This document shows, one piece after another, positions 17,739 to 26,094 of a DNA stretch of 64,000 nt. The notes beneath the pieces are model-generated. The model worked only from the letters and a program-made list of their open reading frames with translations. It had not been told where the DNA came from and searched no databases. Origin of the DNA: Ferdinandcohnia sp036965045 (lineage in GTDB: Bacteria > Bacillota > Bacilli > Bacillales > Bacillaceae_L). The stretch is taken from assembly GCF_036965045.1 (NCBI RefSeq), contig NZ_JBALOV010000007.1, positions 124,001 to 188,000 of the forward strand, given 5' to 3'. How positions within the stretch are numbered: the first letter of the stretch is position 1; each line of letters starts with the position of its first letter. The position numbers and the translations under genes were made by a program.

Positions 17739-19025
17739 ATGTTTGTTGATCAAGTCAAAGTGTATGTAAAAGGTGGAGACGGTGGTAACGGAATGGTTGC
17801 GTACCGTCGTGAAAAGTATGTTCCAATGGGCGGACCTGCGGGAGGAGACGGCGGAAAAGGAGCCGACGTCATCTTTGAGGTGGAAGAAGGATTAAGAACC
17901 TTGATGGATTTCCGTTATCAACGTCATTTCAAGGCAAAACGTGGAGAACATGGAATGTCAAAAAATCAGCATGGTAAAAATGCGGATTCGATGATTGTAA
18001 AAGTGCCGCCTGGAACTGTCGTAACAGATGATGATACAGGAGTGGTCATTGCGGATTTAACACAGCATGGGCAAAGAGCCGTTATTGCTAAAGGTGGTCG
18101 TGGCGGAAGAGGGAACTCTCGATTTGCGACACCTGCCAATCCGGCACCGGAAATTGCGGAAAATGGTGAACCAGGTCAAGAACGGTATGTAAGACTTGAA
18201 CTAAAAGTTTTAGCTGACGTTGGTCTAGTCGGATTTCCGAGTGTTGGAAAATCAACCCTATTATCCGTTGTTTCAGCAGCAAAACCAAAAATCGCAGAAT
18301 ATCATTTTACTACGATTGTACCAAACCTTGGAGTTGTTGAAACAGAAGATGGACGTAGCTTTGTGATGGCCGATTTACCAGGACTAATTGAGGGTGCACA
18401 CCAGGGTGTGGGTCTTGGTCATCAGTTTTTACGCCATATCGAGCGAACTAGGGTCATTGTCCATGTCATTGACATGTCTGCAATGGAAGGACGCGATCCT
18501 TACGAAGATTATTGCACAATTAATCAGGAATTAAAGGAGTATAATCTTCGTTTAACTGAACGTCCGCAAATCATTGTTGCAAATAAAATGGACATCCCTG
18601 AAGCAGAAGAAAATTTAAAATTATTTAAAGAGAAGCTTCAGGACGATGTGAAGATTTTTCCGATTTCGGCTATTACGAGACAAGGTCTTCGTGATTTGCT
18701 ATTTACCATTGCCGACTTGCTTGAGACGACTCCAGAATTTCCACTTGAAGTTGAAGAAGACACAAGCACTCATCGTGTAATGTATCGTCATGAAAAAGAA
18801 GAAGTAGACTTTATGATTACACGTGAAAGTGATGGCTCATTTGTAATAACAGGGGAACGAGTTGAAAAACTCTTTAAAATGACCGACTTTTCAAGGGATG
18901 AGTCTGTAAAAAGATTTGCCCGCCAACTAAGGGGCATGGGAATCGACGATGCTCTTCGTGAAAAAGGTGCAAAACATGGAGACATCGTAAAATTACTCGA
19001 ATATGAATTTGAATTTATAGAATAA
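17739..19025 (+). CDS. obg: GTPase Obg (CgtA)
   Basis: Essential ribosome-associated GTPase linked to 50S maturation and stress or sporulation signals. An N-terminal glycine-rich Obg fold (GGDGGNGMVAYRREKYVPMG) is followed by the G domain with P-loop GFPSVGKST, DLPGLIEGA and NKMD, then the C-terminal OCT domain (about residues 350-428). Length 428 aa. The start follows GGAGG. Confidence 0.98.
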   Translation: MFVDQVKVYVKGGDGGNGMVAYRREKYVPMGGPAGGDGGKGADVIFEVEEGLRTLMDFRYQRHFKAKRGEHGMSKNQHGKNADSMIVKVPPGTVVTDDDTGVVIADLTQHGQRAVIAKGGRGGRGNSRFATPANPAPEIAENGEPGQERYVRLELKVLADVGLVGFPSVGKSTLLSVVSAAKPKIAEYHFTTIVPNLGVVETEDGRSFVMADLPGLIEGAHQGVGLGHQFLRHIERTRVIVHVIDMSAMEGRDPYEDYCTINQELKEYNLRLTERPQIIVANKMDIPEAEENLKLFKEKLQDDVKIFPISAITRQGLRDLLFTIADLLETTPEFPLEVEEDTSTHRVMYRHEKEEVDFMITRESDGSFVITGERVEKLFKMTDFSRDESVKRFARQLRGMGIDDALREKGAKHGDIVKLLEYEFEFIE

Positions 19026-19068
19026 CATAACGTGTTCACAAGAAGGTAAGTAGGGGGGAGTAGCTTAC

Positions 19069-19509
19069 ATGGATGGCAAATTTTATCTTGTTCGTGAGGA
19101 TGTACTTCCAGAAGCGGTTCGAAAAACGTTAGATGCCAAGGAACTATTAGACAGTGGGGAAGCACAGTCGATTGCAGAAGCTACACAAAAAGTAGACTTG
19201 AGCAGAAGTGCCTATTATAAATACAAAGACACTGTTTTTCCTTTTCATACAACGGTTAAAGAAAAAATTATTTCATTGTTTTTTCATCTTGAGGACCGAT
19301 CTGGTACACTTTCACAATTATTAAGAACCGTGGCAGACACCGGTTGTAATGTATTAACTATCCACCAAACAATTCCGCTGAGGGGAAAAGCGAACGTAAC
19401 ACTTTCATTAAATACATCTGGTATGCATGGTGAAGTAACGGACCTCCTTGCTAAACTTCGAAAACTTGAATTCGTAGATAAAGTTGAAATTCTTGGAACA
19501 GGAGCATAG
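19069..19509 (+). CDS. pheB: ACT domain protein PheB
   Basis: Small ACT-domain protein of the UPF0735/PheB family, once thought to be chorismate mutase; its function is not settled. The N-terminal half has a helix-turn-helix-like stretch (DLSRSAYYKYKDTVFPF). The ACT domain, about residues 70-145, contains HLEDRSGTLSQLL. The ATG follows a GGGGGGAG site. The stop is 13 bp before pheA, implying joint expression with phenylalanine synthesis. Confidence 0.9.
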   Translation: MDGKFYLVREDVLPEAVRKTLDAKELLDSGEAQSIAEATQKVDLSRSAYYKYKDTVFPFHTTVKEKIISLFFHLEDRSGTLSQLLRTVADTGCNVLTIHQTIPLRGKANVTLSLNTSGMHGEVTDLLAKLRKLEFVDKVEILGTGA

Positions 19510-19522
19510 GGGGAAACACAAG

Positions 19523-20377
19523 ATGAGTATTACAAACGTAGGATTTTTAGGGCCAAATGCAACATTCACAGCACAAGCGGTCGCCACTATTTTTCCTGGT
19601 CAGGATAACAAACCGTACCGAACAATCCCGGCATGTATTGATGCGGTGGAAAATGGGGAAGTTGATGTAGCTGTAGTCCCAATCGAAAATACAATAGAAG
19701 GAACTGTAAATTTAACAATTGATTATTTAATTCACGAAAAGCAATTGAAAATTGTGGGTGAAGTCATTATACCGATTAAACAACATTTAATGGTACATCC
19801 GGTGAATAGAAATGATTGGGAAAAAGCCGATGGAATTTATTCACATCCCCATGCAATTGCTCAATGTCATAAGTTTTTATACAATAGCTTTCCGAGTATA
19901 CAGCCGATTGAAGCTACCTCAACAGCCGCTGCTGCTAAATTTGTAAGTGAGCATCCTGATCAAAAGCTAGCAGCGATTGCAAACTCCTTTGCAGCCGAGG
20001 TATATGGTTTAACGATTGTTAAACATGATATTCACGATTTTGACAACAATCATACTCGATTTGTTGTCCTTCATAAAGAAATGCTTGATTTAGAAATCAA
20101 GAAAGCAAATACAGGTAATAAAACAACTTTAATGGTAACATTGCCATCAGATCAAGCTGGAGCATTGCATCAGGTTTTATCTGTATTTGCATGGAGAAAA
20201 TTAAATTTATCAAAAATAGAATCCAGACCAATGAAAACAGGTCTAGGAAATTATTTCTTTTTAATTGATATTGAACAAAAAATGGATGAAATTCTAATCC
20301 CTAGTGCGATTGCTGAATTAGAGGCACTTGGAAGTGGGGTTACGGTGCTGGGAAGTTATCCATATTATCGAATTTGA
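19523..20377 (+). CDS. pheA: Prephenate dehydratase
   Basis: Converts prephenate to phenylpyruvate in phenylalanine synthesis. The catalytic domain holds FLGPNATFTAQA, VPIENTIEG and NNHTRFVVL, the Thr-Arg-Phe signature. A C-terminal ACT domain with ESRPMKTGLGNYFFLIDIE binds phenylalanine for feedback control. ATG 19523 is chosen for its GGGGGAAA site; length 284 aa. Confidence 0.96.
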   Translation: MSITNVGFLGPNATFTAQAVATIFPGQDNKPYRTIPACIDAVENGEVDVAVVPIENTIEGTVNLTIDYLIHEKQLKIVGEVIIPIKQHLMVHPVNRNDWEKADGIYSHPHAIAQCHKFLYNSFPSIQPIEATSTAAAAKFVSEHPDQKLAAIANSFAAEVYGLTIVKHDIHDFDNNHTRFVVLHKEMLDLEIKKANTGNKTTLMVTLPSDQAGALHQVLSVFAWRKLNLSKIESRPMKTGLGNYFFLIDIEQKMDEILIPSAIAELEALGSGVTVLGSYPYYRI

Positions 20378-20410
20378 GACTTGGTCAATGACTGAGTCTT
20401 ATTTTTTTTG
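20377..20410 (+). terminator. Terminator after pheA
   Basis: AGACT and AGTCT close an imperfect stem that begins at the last base of the stop codon, followed by a run of eight T residues. Confidence 0.65.
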
Positions 20411-20534
20411 CATCTCGCCCTTCTCCCGCTGCACATAATTTGTGAAGCCTACGCATAAGTTGTGATAGAAATAGTGGCAATTTGCCTATTTTGTCATAGT
20501 ATGTATTGACTTATGTATAGGAGGGGAAAATCGC

Positions 20535-22325
20535 GTGAAGATCCATATCGTTCAAAAAGGCGACACCTTATGGGAAATTGCAAAAAAGTATGGAGTCGAC
20601 TTTCAGGAACTAAAAGCTGTTAATACTCAGTTAAGCAATCCGGATATGCTGATGCCTGGTATGAAAATTAAGGTGCCAACGGGAACTATTCATGTAAAAA
20701 AAGAAGCCCAAATTGGTGGAGCAAAGAAAGAAGCTCAAATTAACGTAACACCAAAAAAGGAGCAGCAAATTGAGCATCCGTTTGCGAATATTACTCCACA
20801 GCCATTTCCAGTAATTGAATTGGAAGAAGAAGAGGTTGAAGAGGAAGTAAAGGGTGTAGAAACAGGCCCATATATTCCTCAAATGCCACAGATGCCAGTT
20901 ATGCCACAGATGCCAGCACCGCCACCACAAATGATGCCAGCAGCACCACCACAAATGCCAGTCATGCCGCAGATGCCGCAATATCAGCCACTTGAAATTG
21001 ATATCAATAATTATAATTTAATGCAAACGGGAATGGGAATGCCACAAATTCCAAAAGCACCACAAAACGTTTTACCGGGGATGCTGGCTCCCGAGGAAGA
21101 GGAATTTGAGCTAGAGGAGGATTTTGAAGCAGAGATGCNNNNNNNNNNNNNNATGCCACAAGCACAGCAGATGCCTGTTATGCCACAAATGCCATTGCAA
21201 CAGCCTGGAATGTTCAATAATTGTTTGCCTATTTCACCGGTAATGCCAGGTGATGGTTTTAATTATATTCCAGGGTTTCCAGGATTTCAGGGAGGTTTTC
21301 CGCCACAGGGCCCATTTAACCCAATGGGAGGATTCCCACGAACTGAGGGTGTAAAAGAGGAAGTTAAAGAACATATGGCACCAGTACAAATGGCACCTAT
21401 TCAAATGCCGCCTGTTCCAATGCCGCAGCAGCATCCATTTGAAATTGATATTAACAATTACAATGTCATGCAGACACAAATGCAAATGCCTCAAATGGTG
21501 GCAGGTGTTGAGGAAGAAATACCTGAAATGCCACCACAAATGGCACCAATGCAAGCACCACTAATGCCGATGGGACCTTGTGTGCCGATATCACCAGTAA
21601 TGCCAGGTTCTGGCTTTAATTTTGTTCCTGGGTTTCCGGGAGGGGTTCCGTCACAGATGCCATTTAACCCAATGGGTGAATTCCCACGAACAGAAGGTGT
21701 AGAAGAGATTAAAGAACAAATGGTACCGATGCAAATGCCTCAGCAACATCCATTAGATATTGATATTAACAATTACAATGTCATGCAGACACAAATGCAA
21801 ATGCCTCAAATGGTGGCAGGTATAGAGGAAGAAATGCCTGAAATGCCTCCTCAAATGGCACCAATTGCTCCAATGCAAGCACCACCGTTACCAATGGGAC
21901 CTTGTGTACCCGTTACACCGGTAATGCCAGGTTCAGGTTTTAATCCGGGATTCCAAGGACCAGGACCAATGCCGTATGGATCTGGTTTGCCAATCCAAGC
22001 TCCACAACAAGCTGTGGGTCCAGCAATGGGGTATAATCCTGCACCAGGTTTTGCGGGACCAATGAATCCGCAATTTATGCCACCACAATTCTATAATCAA
22101 AGAGATTGTGGATGTGGTGGTCCAAAGCAGCCATTTGTAGGGCAATTTCCACAACAAGGCTATCCGATGATGGGCCAACCAGGGTTTCCAGGACAATTTC
22201 AGCCACAATTCCAAGGCGGTTTTCCAGGATACCAAGGTGCTCCATTGGGCATGAATCCAAATCAACAAATGGCTTTTAACCCAATGTTTAACATGCCTGA
22301 TGTCGATGATGACTTAGACGATTAA
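20535..22325 (+). CDS. safA: Spore coat assembly protein SafA-like (LysM, Met/Pro-rich repeats)
   Basis: Inner-coat morphogenetic protein. An N-terminal LysM domain (residues 1-47, IVQKGDTLWEIAKKYGVDF) binds cortex peptidoglycan. The remaining ~550 residues are low complexity, rich in Met, Pro, Gln and Gly, with acidic patches. The block IDINNYN(V/L)MQT occurs three times, and a block with PVMPG(S/D)GFN and FPRTEGV recurs. At about 596 aa it is much longer than the ~387-aa B. subtilis protein. A 14-N gap keeps the frame as written, but its true length is unknown. The GTG start follows AGGAGGGG. Confidence 0.88.
   Translation: MKIHIVQKGDTLWEIAKKYGVDFQELKAVNTQLSNPDMLMPGMKIKVPTGTIHVKKEAQIGGAKKEAQINVTPKKEQQIEHPFANITPQPFPVIELEEEEVEEEVKGVETGPYIPQMPQMPVMPQMPAPPPQMMPAAPPQMPVMPQMPQYQPLEIDINNYNLMQTGMGMPQIPKAPQNVLPGMLAPEEEEFELEEDFEAEMXXXXXMPQAQQMPVMPQMPLQQPGMFNNCLPISPVMPGDGFNYIPGFPGFQGGFPPQGPFNPMGGFPRTEGVKEEVKEHMAPVQMAPIQMPPVPMPQQHPFEIDINNYNVMQTQMQMPQMVAGVEEEIPEMPPQMAPMQAPLMPMGPCVPISPVMPGSGFNFVPGFPGGVPSQMPFNPMGEFPRTEGVEEIKEQMVPMQMPQQHPLDIDINNYNVMQTQMQMPQMVAGIEEEMPEMPPQMAPIAPMQAPPLPMGPCVPVTPVMPGSGFNPGFQGPGPMPYGSGLPIQAPQQAVGPAMGYNPAPGFAGPMNPQFMPPQFYNQRDCGCGGPKQPFVGQFPQQGYPMMGQPGFPGQFQPQFQGGFPGYQGAPLGMNPNQQMAFNPMFNMPDVDDDLDD
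21139..21152. other. Assembly gap of 14 N inside safA
   Basis: Fourteen undetermined bases lie in a Met/Pro/Gln repeat region. Together with the preceding C they make five codons, so the reading frame is kept. Such a gap in a repeat may stand for a longer missing stretch. Confidence 0.98.
21444..21821 (+). repeat. Direct repeats inside safA
   Basis: The 63-base segments 21444-21506 and 21759-21821 are identical by eye and lie 315 bases (105 codons) apart, so they repeat in frame. A diverged third copy of the same protein block begins near 20995. This shows recent internal duplication within the coat gene. Confidence 0.85.
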
Positions 22326-22346
22326 AAAATGTAAATAAAATTTTGC

Positions 22347-22380
22347 AAGGGCGAATAAGAAATTCGTCCTTTTATTTTTT
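22347..22380 (+). terminator. Terminator after safA
   Basis: AAGGGCGAAT and ATTCGTCCTT form a 10-bp stem (one G-T pair) followed by a T-rich tail. Confidence 0.8.
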
Positions 22381-22551
22381 AGTATGTTGTTTTAAAAAGA
22401 ATTTAATTGGAAAAAGTAAATAAATAATCACTCATATATGTCCAAAATTTAATTAACTTGCAAATATCTAACAGAAATAATCCCCCTACGATAAGCCAAC
22501 CTATAAAATGAACATGTATTTATGTTCAAAAGGTCAAAGGGGGTTATTGTA

Positions 22552-23451
22552 TTGAGGAAAATACTCTATTCAGTATCAACTGCAGCATTATTGCTTGGTG
22601 GTCTAACGGCATGTAATACTGACCAAGGTGCATCGCCAAATAGGGATTATAATGATAACGCCAGACCAATTGGGTATTACTCAAACGAAAACAATCGTGA
22701 TCGGAATGGTAATGGTACTCGCGACAACGATGGCCCATTAACAGAGATTATGGATCGTAACGGCAACAATTTCAACAGGAATGACCGCACCGGTGTTATG
22801 AACAACAGAAACGATCGAAATAGAACCGGTATCATGAATAACCGGAATGACAGAAATAACAACAATAACGGTATGTTTAACAACGATAAGACAAGCAAAA
22901 ATCGTCCTGGTATTATGAACTATCGCGATGAACAGCGCCGAAATGGCATTATGAACAATCGTGATGGTCGTACAATAAACCCTTTTAATGATGGCAATCC
23001 AAATACAATTGGATATAATACGCATGGATATGCAGATCGCAACTATCACAGCCATCTAAATGATAATAACCATAAGGTACAAACATATGGATATTACAAT
23101 GACAATGGGAAATTAGTCCGTAAAATTTCCGAACGTGCAAATAAGGTTAAAAATGTCGATGATGCTCGTGTGATCGTAACTGATGATAATGTATTGGTTG
23201 CTGTTGATACAAATGACAATAATAACCGCAACAATGTCCAAAATGCGGTTAAAAAGGCAGTTGCACCGCTCGCTGGTAATCGAAACATTAATGTTGTAAC
23301 AGATGAGGGTACATTTACCCGCGTTCGTGACATCGATAATGATATCCGTAATGGAAACAGACGTGAATCAATTGATGCTGATATAAAAGACCTCTTTAAC
23401 AACATTGGCAATACAATAAAAGCACCATTTACAAATGATAATAGGGGTTAA
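22552..23451 (+). CDS. coxA: YhcN/YlaJ-family sporulation lipoprotein (CoxA-like)
   Basis: Predicted spore-cortex lipoprotein. The signal peptide ends in a lipobox, LTAC, at about residues 19-22. The middle (about residues 30-150) is extremely rich in Asn, Arg and Asp, with the unit GIMNNR or variants repeated at least four times. The C-terminal YhcN/YlaJ domain contains DDARVIVTDDNVLVAVDT. The TTG at 22552 follows AAAGGGGG by 8 bases; the upstream ATG at 22522 has no ribosome site. It sits between safA and bofC, as coxA does in B. subtilis. Confidence 0.85.
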   Translation: MRKILYSVSTAALLLGGLTACNTDQGASPNRDYNDNARPIGYYSNENNRDRNGNGTRDNDGPLTEIMDRNGNNFNRNDRTGVMNNRNDRNRTGIMNNRNDRNNNNNGMFNNDKTSKNRPGIMNYRDEQRRNGIMNNRDGRTINPFNDGNPNTIGYNTHGYADRNYHSHLNDNNHKVQTYGYYNDNGKLVRKISERANKVKNVDDARVIVTDDNVLVAVDTNDNNNRNNVQNAVKKAVAPLAGNRNINVVTDEGTFTRVRDIDNDIRNGNRRESIDADIKDLFNNIGNTIKAPFTNDNRG

Positions 23452-23455
23452 GTAT

Positions 23456-23484
23456 AAAGGATGTCCTTTTGGGCATCCTTTTCT
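23456..23484 (+). terminator. Terminator after coxA
   Basis: AAAGGATG and CATCCTTT pair around a 9-base loop, followed by a short T-rich tail. Confidence 0.75.
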
Positions 23485-23509
23485 ATTGAAAATAAAATGA
23501 AGTTAAAGA

Positions 23510-23539
23510 TGGATAAACCTGTTAATTATGGTCACACTA
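23510..23539 (+). promoter_or_regulatory. Candidate sigma-G promoter of bofC
   Basis: TGGATA, a 17-base spacer and CACACTA resemble the forespore sigma-G pattern (TGAATA, 17-18 bases, CATACTA), one mismatch in each box. bofC is reported as forespore-expressed in B. subtilis, which agrees. Confidence 0.5.
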
Positions 23540-23612
23540 ATGGGTGTAGGGTGCTCATTGCGATTCTAAATAGTAAAGTAGTTGGCAACTAATTGTAAGA
23601 GGTGATGCCAAA

Positions 23613-24140
23613 ATGAGAACGATAGCAAAAGTGATTATTTGTCTAGCGGTTGTATTCATATTGCCAAGCTTTTCGGGAAATAGTGCGGAATTAACCGATA
23701 AAAGGGATGATGCAGTTCAAGAGGTAAATGGTCCGTTAGAGGTCACAGTCATTCTTGAACGAGTTTATGTTGATGGTGAGGTAAGCGAAGAAATATTAAA
23801 AGAAACCATTCTATCGATGGAAGATTTTTGGGCACATTACGAGGATTGGAGCTTAGTTCACCAGGATGATGCTCAGGTTGTCTTTCAGCAACGAGTAGAT
23901 GATATCTCGCCATTACTGAAATCAAATGGCTATTTTGGCTTAACGGAAGATGGTATTTTATCTATTTTTAACGGAAAACCAGATGAATCAGAAAAAGTTA
24001 TTCAATCTTTCTTTCAAATCGATGTAGGAAAGCTTGAGAGCTACCAGCATGATTTATTGAAAAAGGGCATCAAGGTAGGTACAAAAGACGAATATATTAA
24101 AGTGATTGAAACCTATAAAACATATACATCTTCCCCATAA
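23613..24140 (+). CDS. bofC: Forespore regulator BofC
   Basis: Secreted forespore protein that restrains SpoIVB signalling and so the timing of sigma-K activation. The 175-aa product has a signal peptide (about residues 1-24, hydrophobic IICLAVVFILPSF). The phrases VILERVYVDGEVSEE and WSLVHQDDAQVVFQQRVDDISP are typical of the family. The B. subtilis neighbours yrbC and csbX are absent around it. Confidence 0.9.
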   Translation: MRTIAKVIICLAVVFILPSFSGNSAELTDKRDDAVQEVNGPLEVTVILERVYVDGEVSEEILKETILSMEDFWAHYEDWSLVHQDDAQVVFQQRVDDISPLLKSNGYFGLTEDGILSIFNGKPDESEKVIQSFFQIDVGKLESYQHDLLKKGIKVGTKDEYIKVIETYKTYTSSP

Positions 24141-24153
24141 TTACTAAATATTT

Positions 24154-24190
24154 GAGAGACTAGGAAAGCTTCTAGTCTCTCTTTTATTTT
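24154..24190 (+). terminator. Terminator after bofC
   Basis: GAGAGACTAG and CTAGTCTCTC form a perfect 10-bp stem with an 8-base loop and a T-rich tail. Confidence 0.85.
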
Positions 24191-24249
24191 AGTGTTTTTG
24201 GGATGAATATGATAAAATAATGTACAGCAAAGTAGGGGAGAGAAGATTT

Positions 24250-24852
24250 TTGATTGAATTTATTAAAGGAACGGTGGAGTATATAAATCCTGAATACATT
24301 GTGGTTGAAAATAACGGAGTAGGCTATCAAATATATACACCTAATCCATTTATTTTTAAAAGAGAAAATCAGGAAACCGTTTATACATATCAGCATGTTC
24401 GAGAGGATATACTGGCTCTCTATGGCTTTAAGACACGTGAGGAACGTGCTTTATTTTTGAAGTTGTTAAATGTTACAGGTATCGGGCCAAAAGGTGGGCT
24501 TGCCATTCTTGCATCAGGAGAACCAGCACAGGTTATTCGAGCGATTGAGAATGAGGATGAAAAGTATCTAATAAAGTTCCCTGGTGTAGGGAAAAAGACT
24601 GCACGTCAAATCATTTTAGATTTAAAAGGGAAACTAAACGATCTCATGCCATCATTACATCCAGATTTATTTACCGAAGATCACGAGCTAGACATGAATA
24701 GGAGTCATACTGAACTAGATGAGGCTGTGGAAGCCTTAAAAGTGTTAGGTTATGCAGAAAGAGAAATTAATAAAGTATTGCCAGATTTAAGAAAAGAAGA
24801 GCTGTCGACAGATCAATATATCAAAAAGGCTTTACAAAAGCTTTTAAAATAA
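24250..24852 (+). CDS. ruvA: Holliday junction DNA helicase subunit RuvA
   Basis: Binds four-way junctions and loads RuvB for branch migration. The N-terminal OB fold begins with IEFIKGTVEYINPEYIVVE. Two helix-hairpin-helix motifs follow (VTGIGPKGGLAIL, FPGVGKKTARQIILDLK), and the C-terminal domain III contacts RuvB. The TTG at 24250 is chosen for its GGGGAGAGAAG site and the normal 200-aa length; the longer frame from 24220 is not supported. Confidence 0.96.
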   Translation: MIEFIKGTVEYINPEYIVVENNGVGYQIYTPNPFIFKRENQETVYTYQHVREDILALYGFKTREERALFLKLLNVTGIGPKGGLAILASGEPAQVIRAIENEDEKYLIKFPGVGKKTARQIILDLKGKLNDLMPSLHPDLFTEDHELDMNRSHTELDEAVEALKVLGYAEREINKVLPDLRKEELSTDQYIKKALQKLLK

Positions 24853-24865
24853 GGGGGTCGCCTGA

Positions 24866-25867
24866 ATGGAGGACAGAATCGTTTCAGGGAGTGCTAATTA
24901 CGAAGAGTCGGCAATTGAGCAAAGCCTTAGACCACAAACCTTATCTCAATATATTGGTCAAGAGAAGGTTAAATCGAATTTAGCGATTTTTATTGAAGCT
25001 GCAAAAATGAGACAGGAAACCTTGGATCATGTGCTATTATATGGACCTCCCGGACTAGGGAAAACGACACTCGCTACGATAATTGCAAATGAAATGGGTG
25101 TCAATATTCGTACAACCTCTGGACCAGCAATAGAAAGGCCAGGTGACCTGGCAGCTATTTTGACAGCACTTGAACCAGGTGATGTCCTTTTTATTGATGA
25201 AATCCATCGACTTCAGCGATCAATTGAGGAAGTTTTATATCCTGCAATGGAGGATTTTTGCTTAGATATCGTGATTGGAAAGGGAGCGGGCGCTCGCTCT
25301 GTACGACTGGATTTGCCTCCATTTACTCTAGTTGGAGCAACAACACGTGCTGGTTCATTATCCGCACCATTACGGGACAGATTTGGAGTGCTTAGTCGTC
25401 TTGAATATTACAATGAAAATCAGCTTGCTGATATCGTAACGAGGACAGCGGAATTATTGGAAGTAGAAATCGAGGACCAGGCAGCACATGAAATTGCAAG
25501 ACGGTCACGAGGTACGCCAAGAATTGCCAACCGTTTGCTAAGGCGGGTTAGGGATTTTGCACAAGTACGTGGTGACGGAACCATTTCGACTCAAATGGCG
25601 AATACCGCTTTAGAATTACTTCAGGTTGACCGTTTAGGACTTGATCATATTGACCATAAATTACTTAAAGGCATCATTGAGAAGTTTCGTGGTGGTCCAG
25701 TAGGACTTGAGACCATTTCCGCAACAATTGGAGAAGAAGCACATACAATTGAGGATGTATACGAGCCATATCTTCTGCAAATCGGCTTCTTGCAGCGAAC
25801 CCCACGTGGTCGAGTCGTAACCGAACATGTATATCGACATTTTCAAATTGAGATTCCGAAGGAGTAG
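24866..25867 (+). CDS. ruvB: Holliday junction DNA helicase subunit RuvB
   Basis: AAA+ motor for branch migration. Walker A GPPGLGKTT, Walker B LFIDEIHRL, sensor 1 TLVGATTRAGSL and the arginine finger region LRDRFG are all present, followed by a winged-helix C-terminus (TPRGRVVTEH). Length 333 aa. It starts 13 bp after ruvA with an AAGGGGGT site. Confidence 0.98.
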   Translation: MEDRIVSGSANYEESAIEQSLRPQTLSQYIGQEKVKSNLAIFIEAAKMRQETLDHVLLYGPPGLGKTTLATIIANEMGVNIRTTSGPAIERPGDLAAILTALEPGDVLFIDEIHRLQRSIEEVLYPAMEDFCLDIVIGKGAGARSVRLDLPPFTLVGATTRAGSLSAPLRDRFGVLSRLEYYNENQLADIVTRTAELLEVEIEDQAAHEIARRSRGTPRIANRLLRRVRDFAQVRGDGTISTQMANTALELLQVDRLGLDHIDHKLLKGIIEKFRGGPVGLETISATIGEEAHTIEDVYEPYLLQIGFLQRTPRGRVVTEHVYRHFQIEIPKE

Positions 25868-25877
25868 GTAATGGATC

Positions 25878-26069
25878 ATGGGAAAAATGCTAATGATAAT
25901 GGGGAGTTTACTATTAGTTGTCGGTTTTATCATGCATTTTATTGGAAAGTTGCCAGGGGATATTGTCGTGAAAAAAGGGAATACAACGTTTTACTTTCCA
26001 ATTGTTACATCGATCGTCATTAGCATTGTATTATCATTGATTTTTTACATAATGGGTCGATTTCGTTAG
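25878..26069 (+). CDS. DUF2905 small membrane protein
   Basis: A 63-aa protein with two membrane helices separated by the conserved loop GKLPGDIVVKKGNTTFYFPI, the DUF2905 signature. Function unknown. It sits 10 bp after ruvB and 25 bp before queA, so it is very likely part of the ruvAB-queA-tgt operon. Confidence 0.88.
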   Translation: MGKMLMIMGSLLLVVGFIMHFIGKLPGDIVVKKGNTTFYFPIVTSIVISIVLSLIFYIMGRFR

Positions 26070-26094
26070 AAGACATCAGAAATAAGGTGAAAAC

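Noticed and set aside
20631..20981. Minus-strand frames rich in Trp and His within safA
   Set aside because: They are the complement of the Met/Pro/Gln repeat region; the composition follows from the sense strand.
22738..23055. Hydrophobic minus-strand frames within coxA
   Set aside because: They arise from the AAC/AAT-rich repeats of the sense strand read in reverse.
26070..26094. PreQ1 riboswitch before queA
   Set aside because: Only 25 bases separate the DUF2905 gene from queA, too few for an aptamer and platform.
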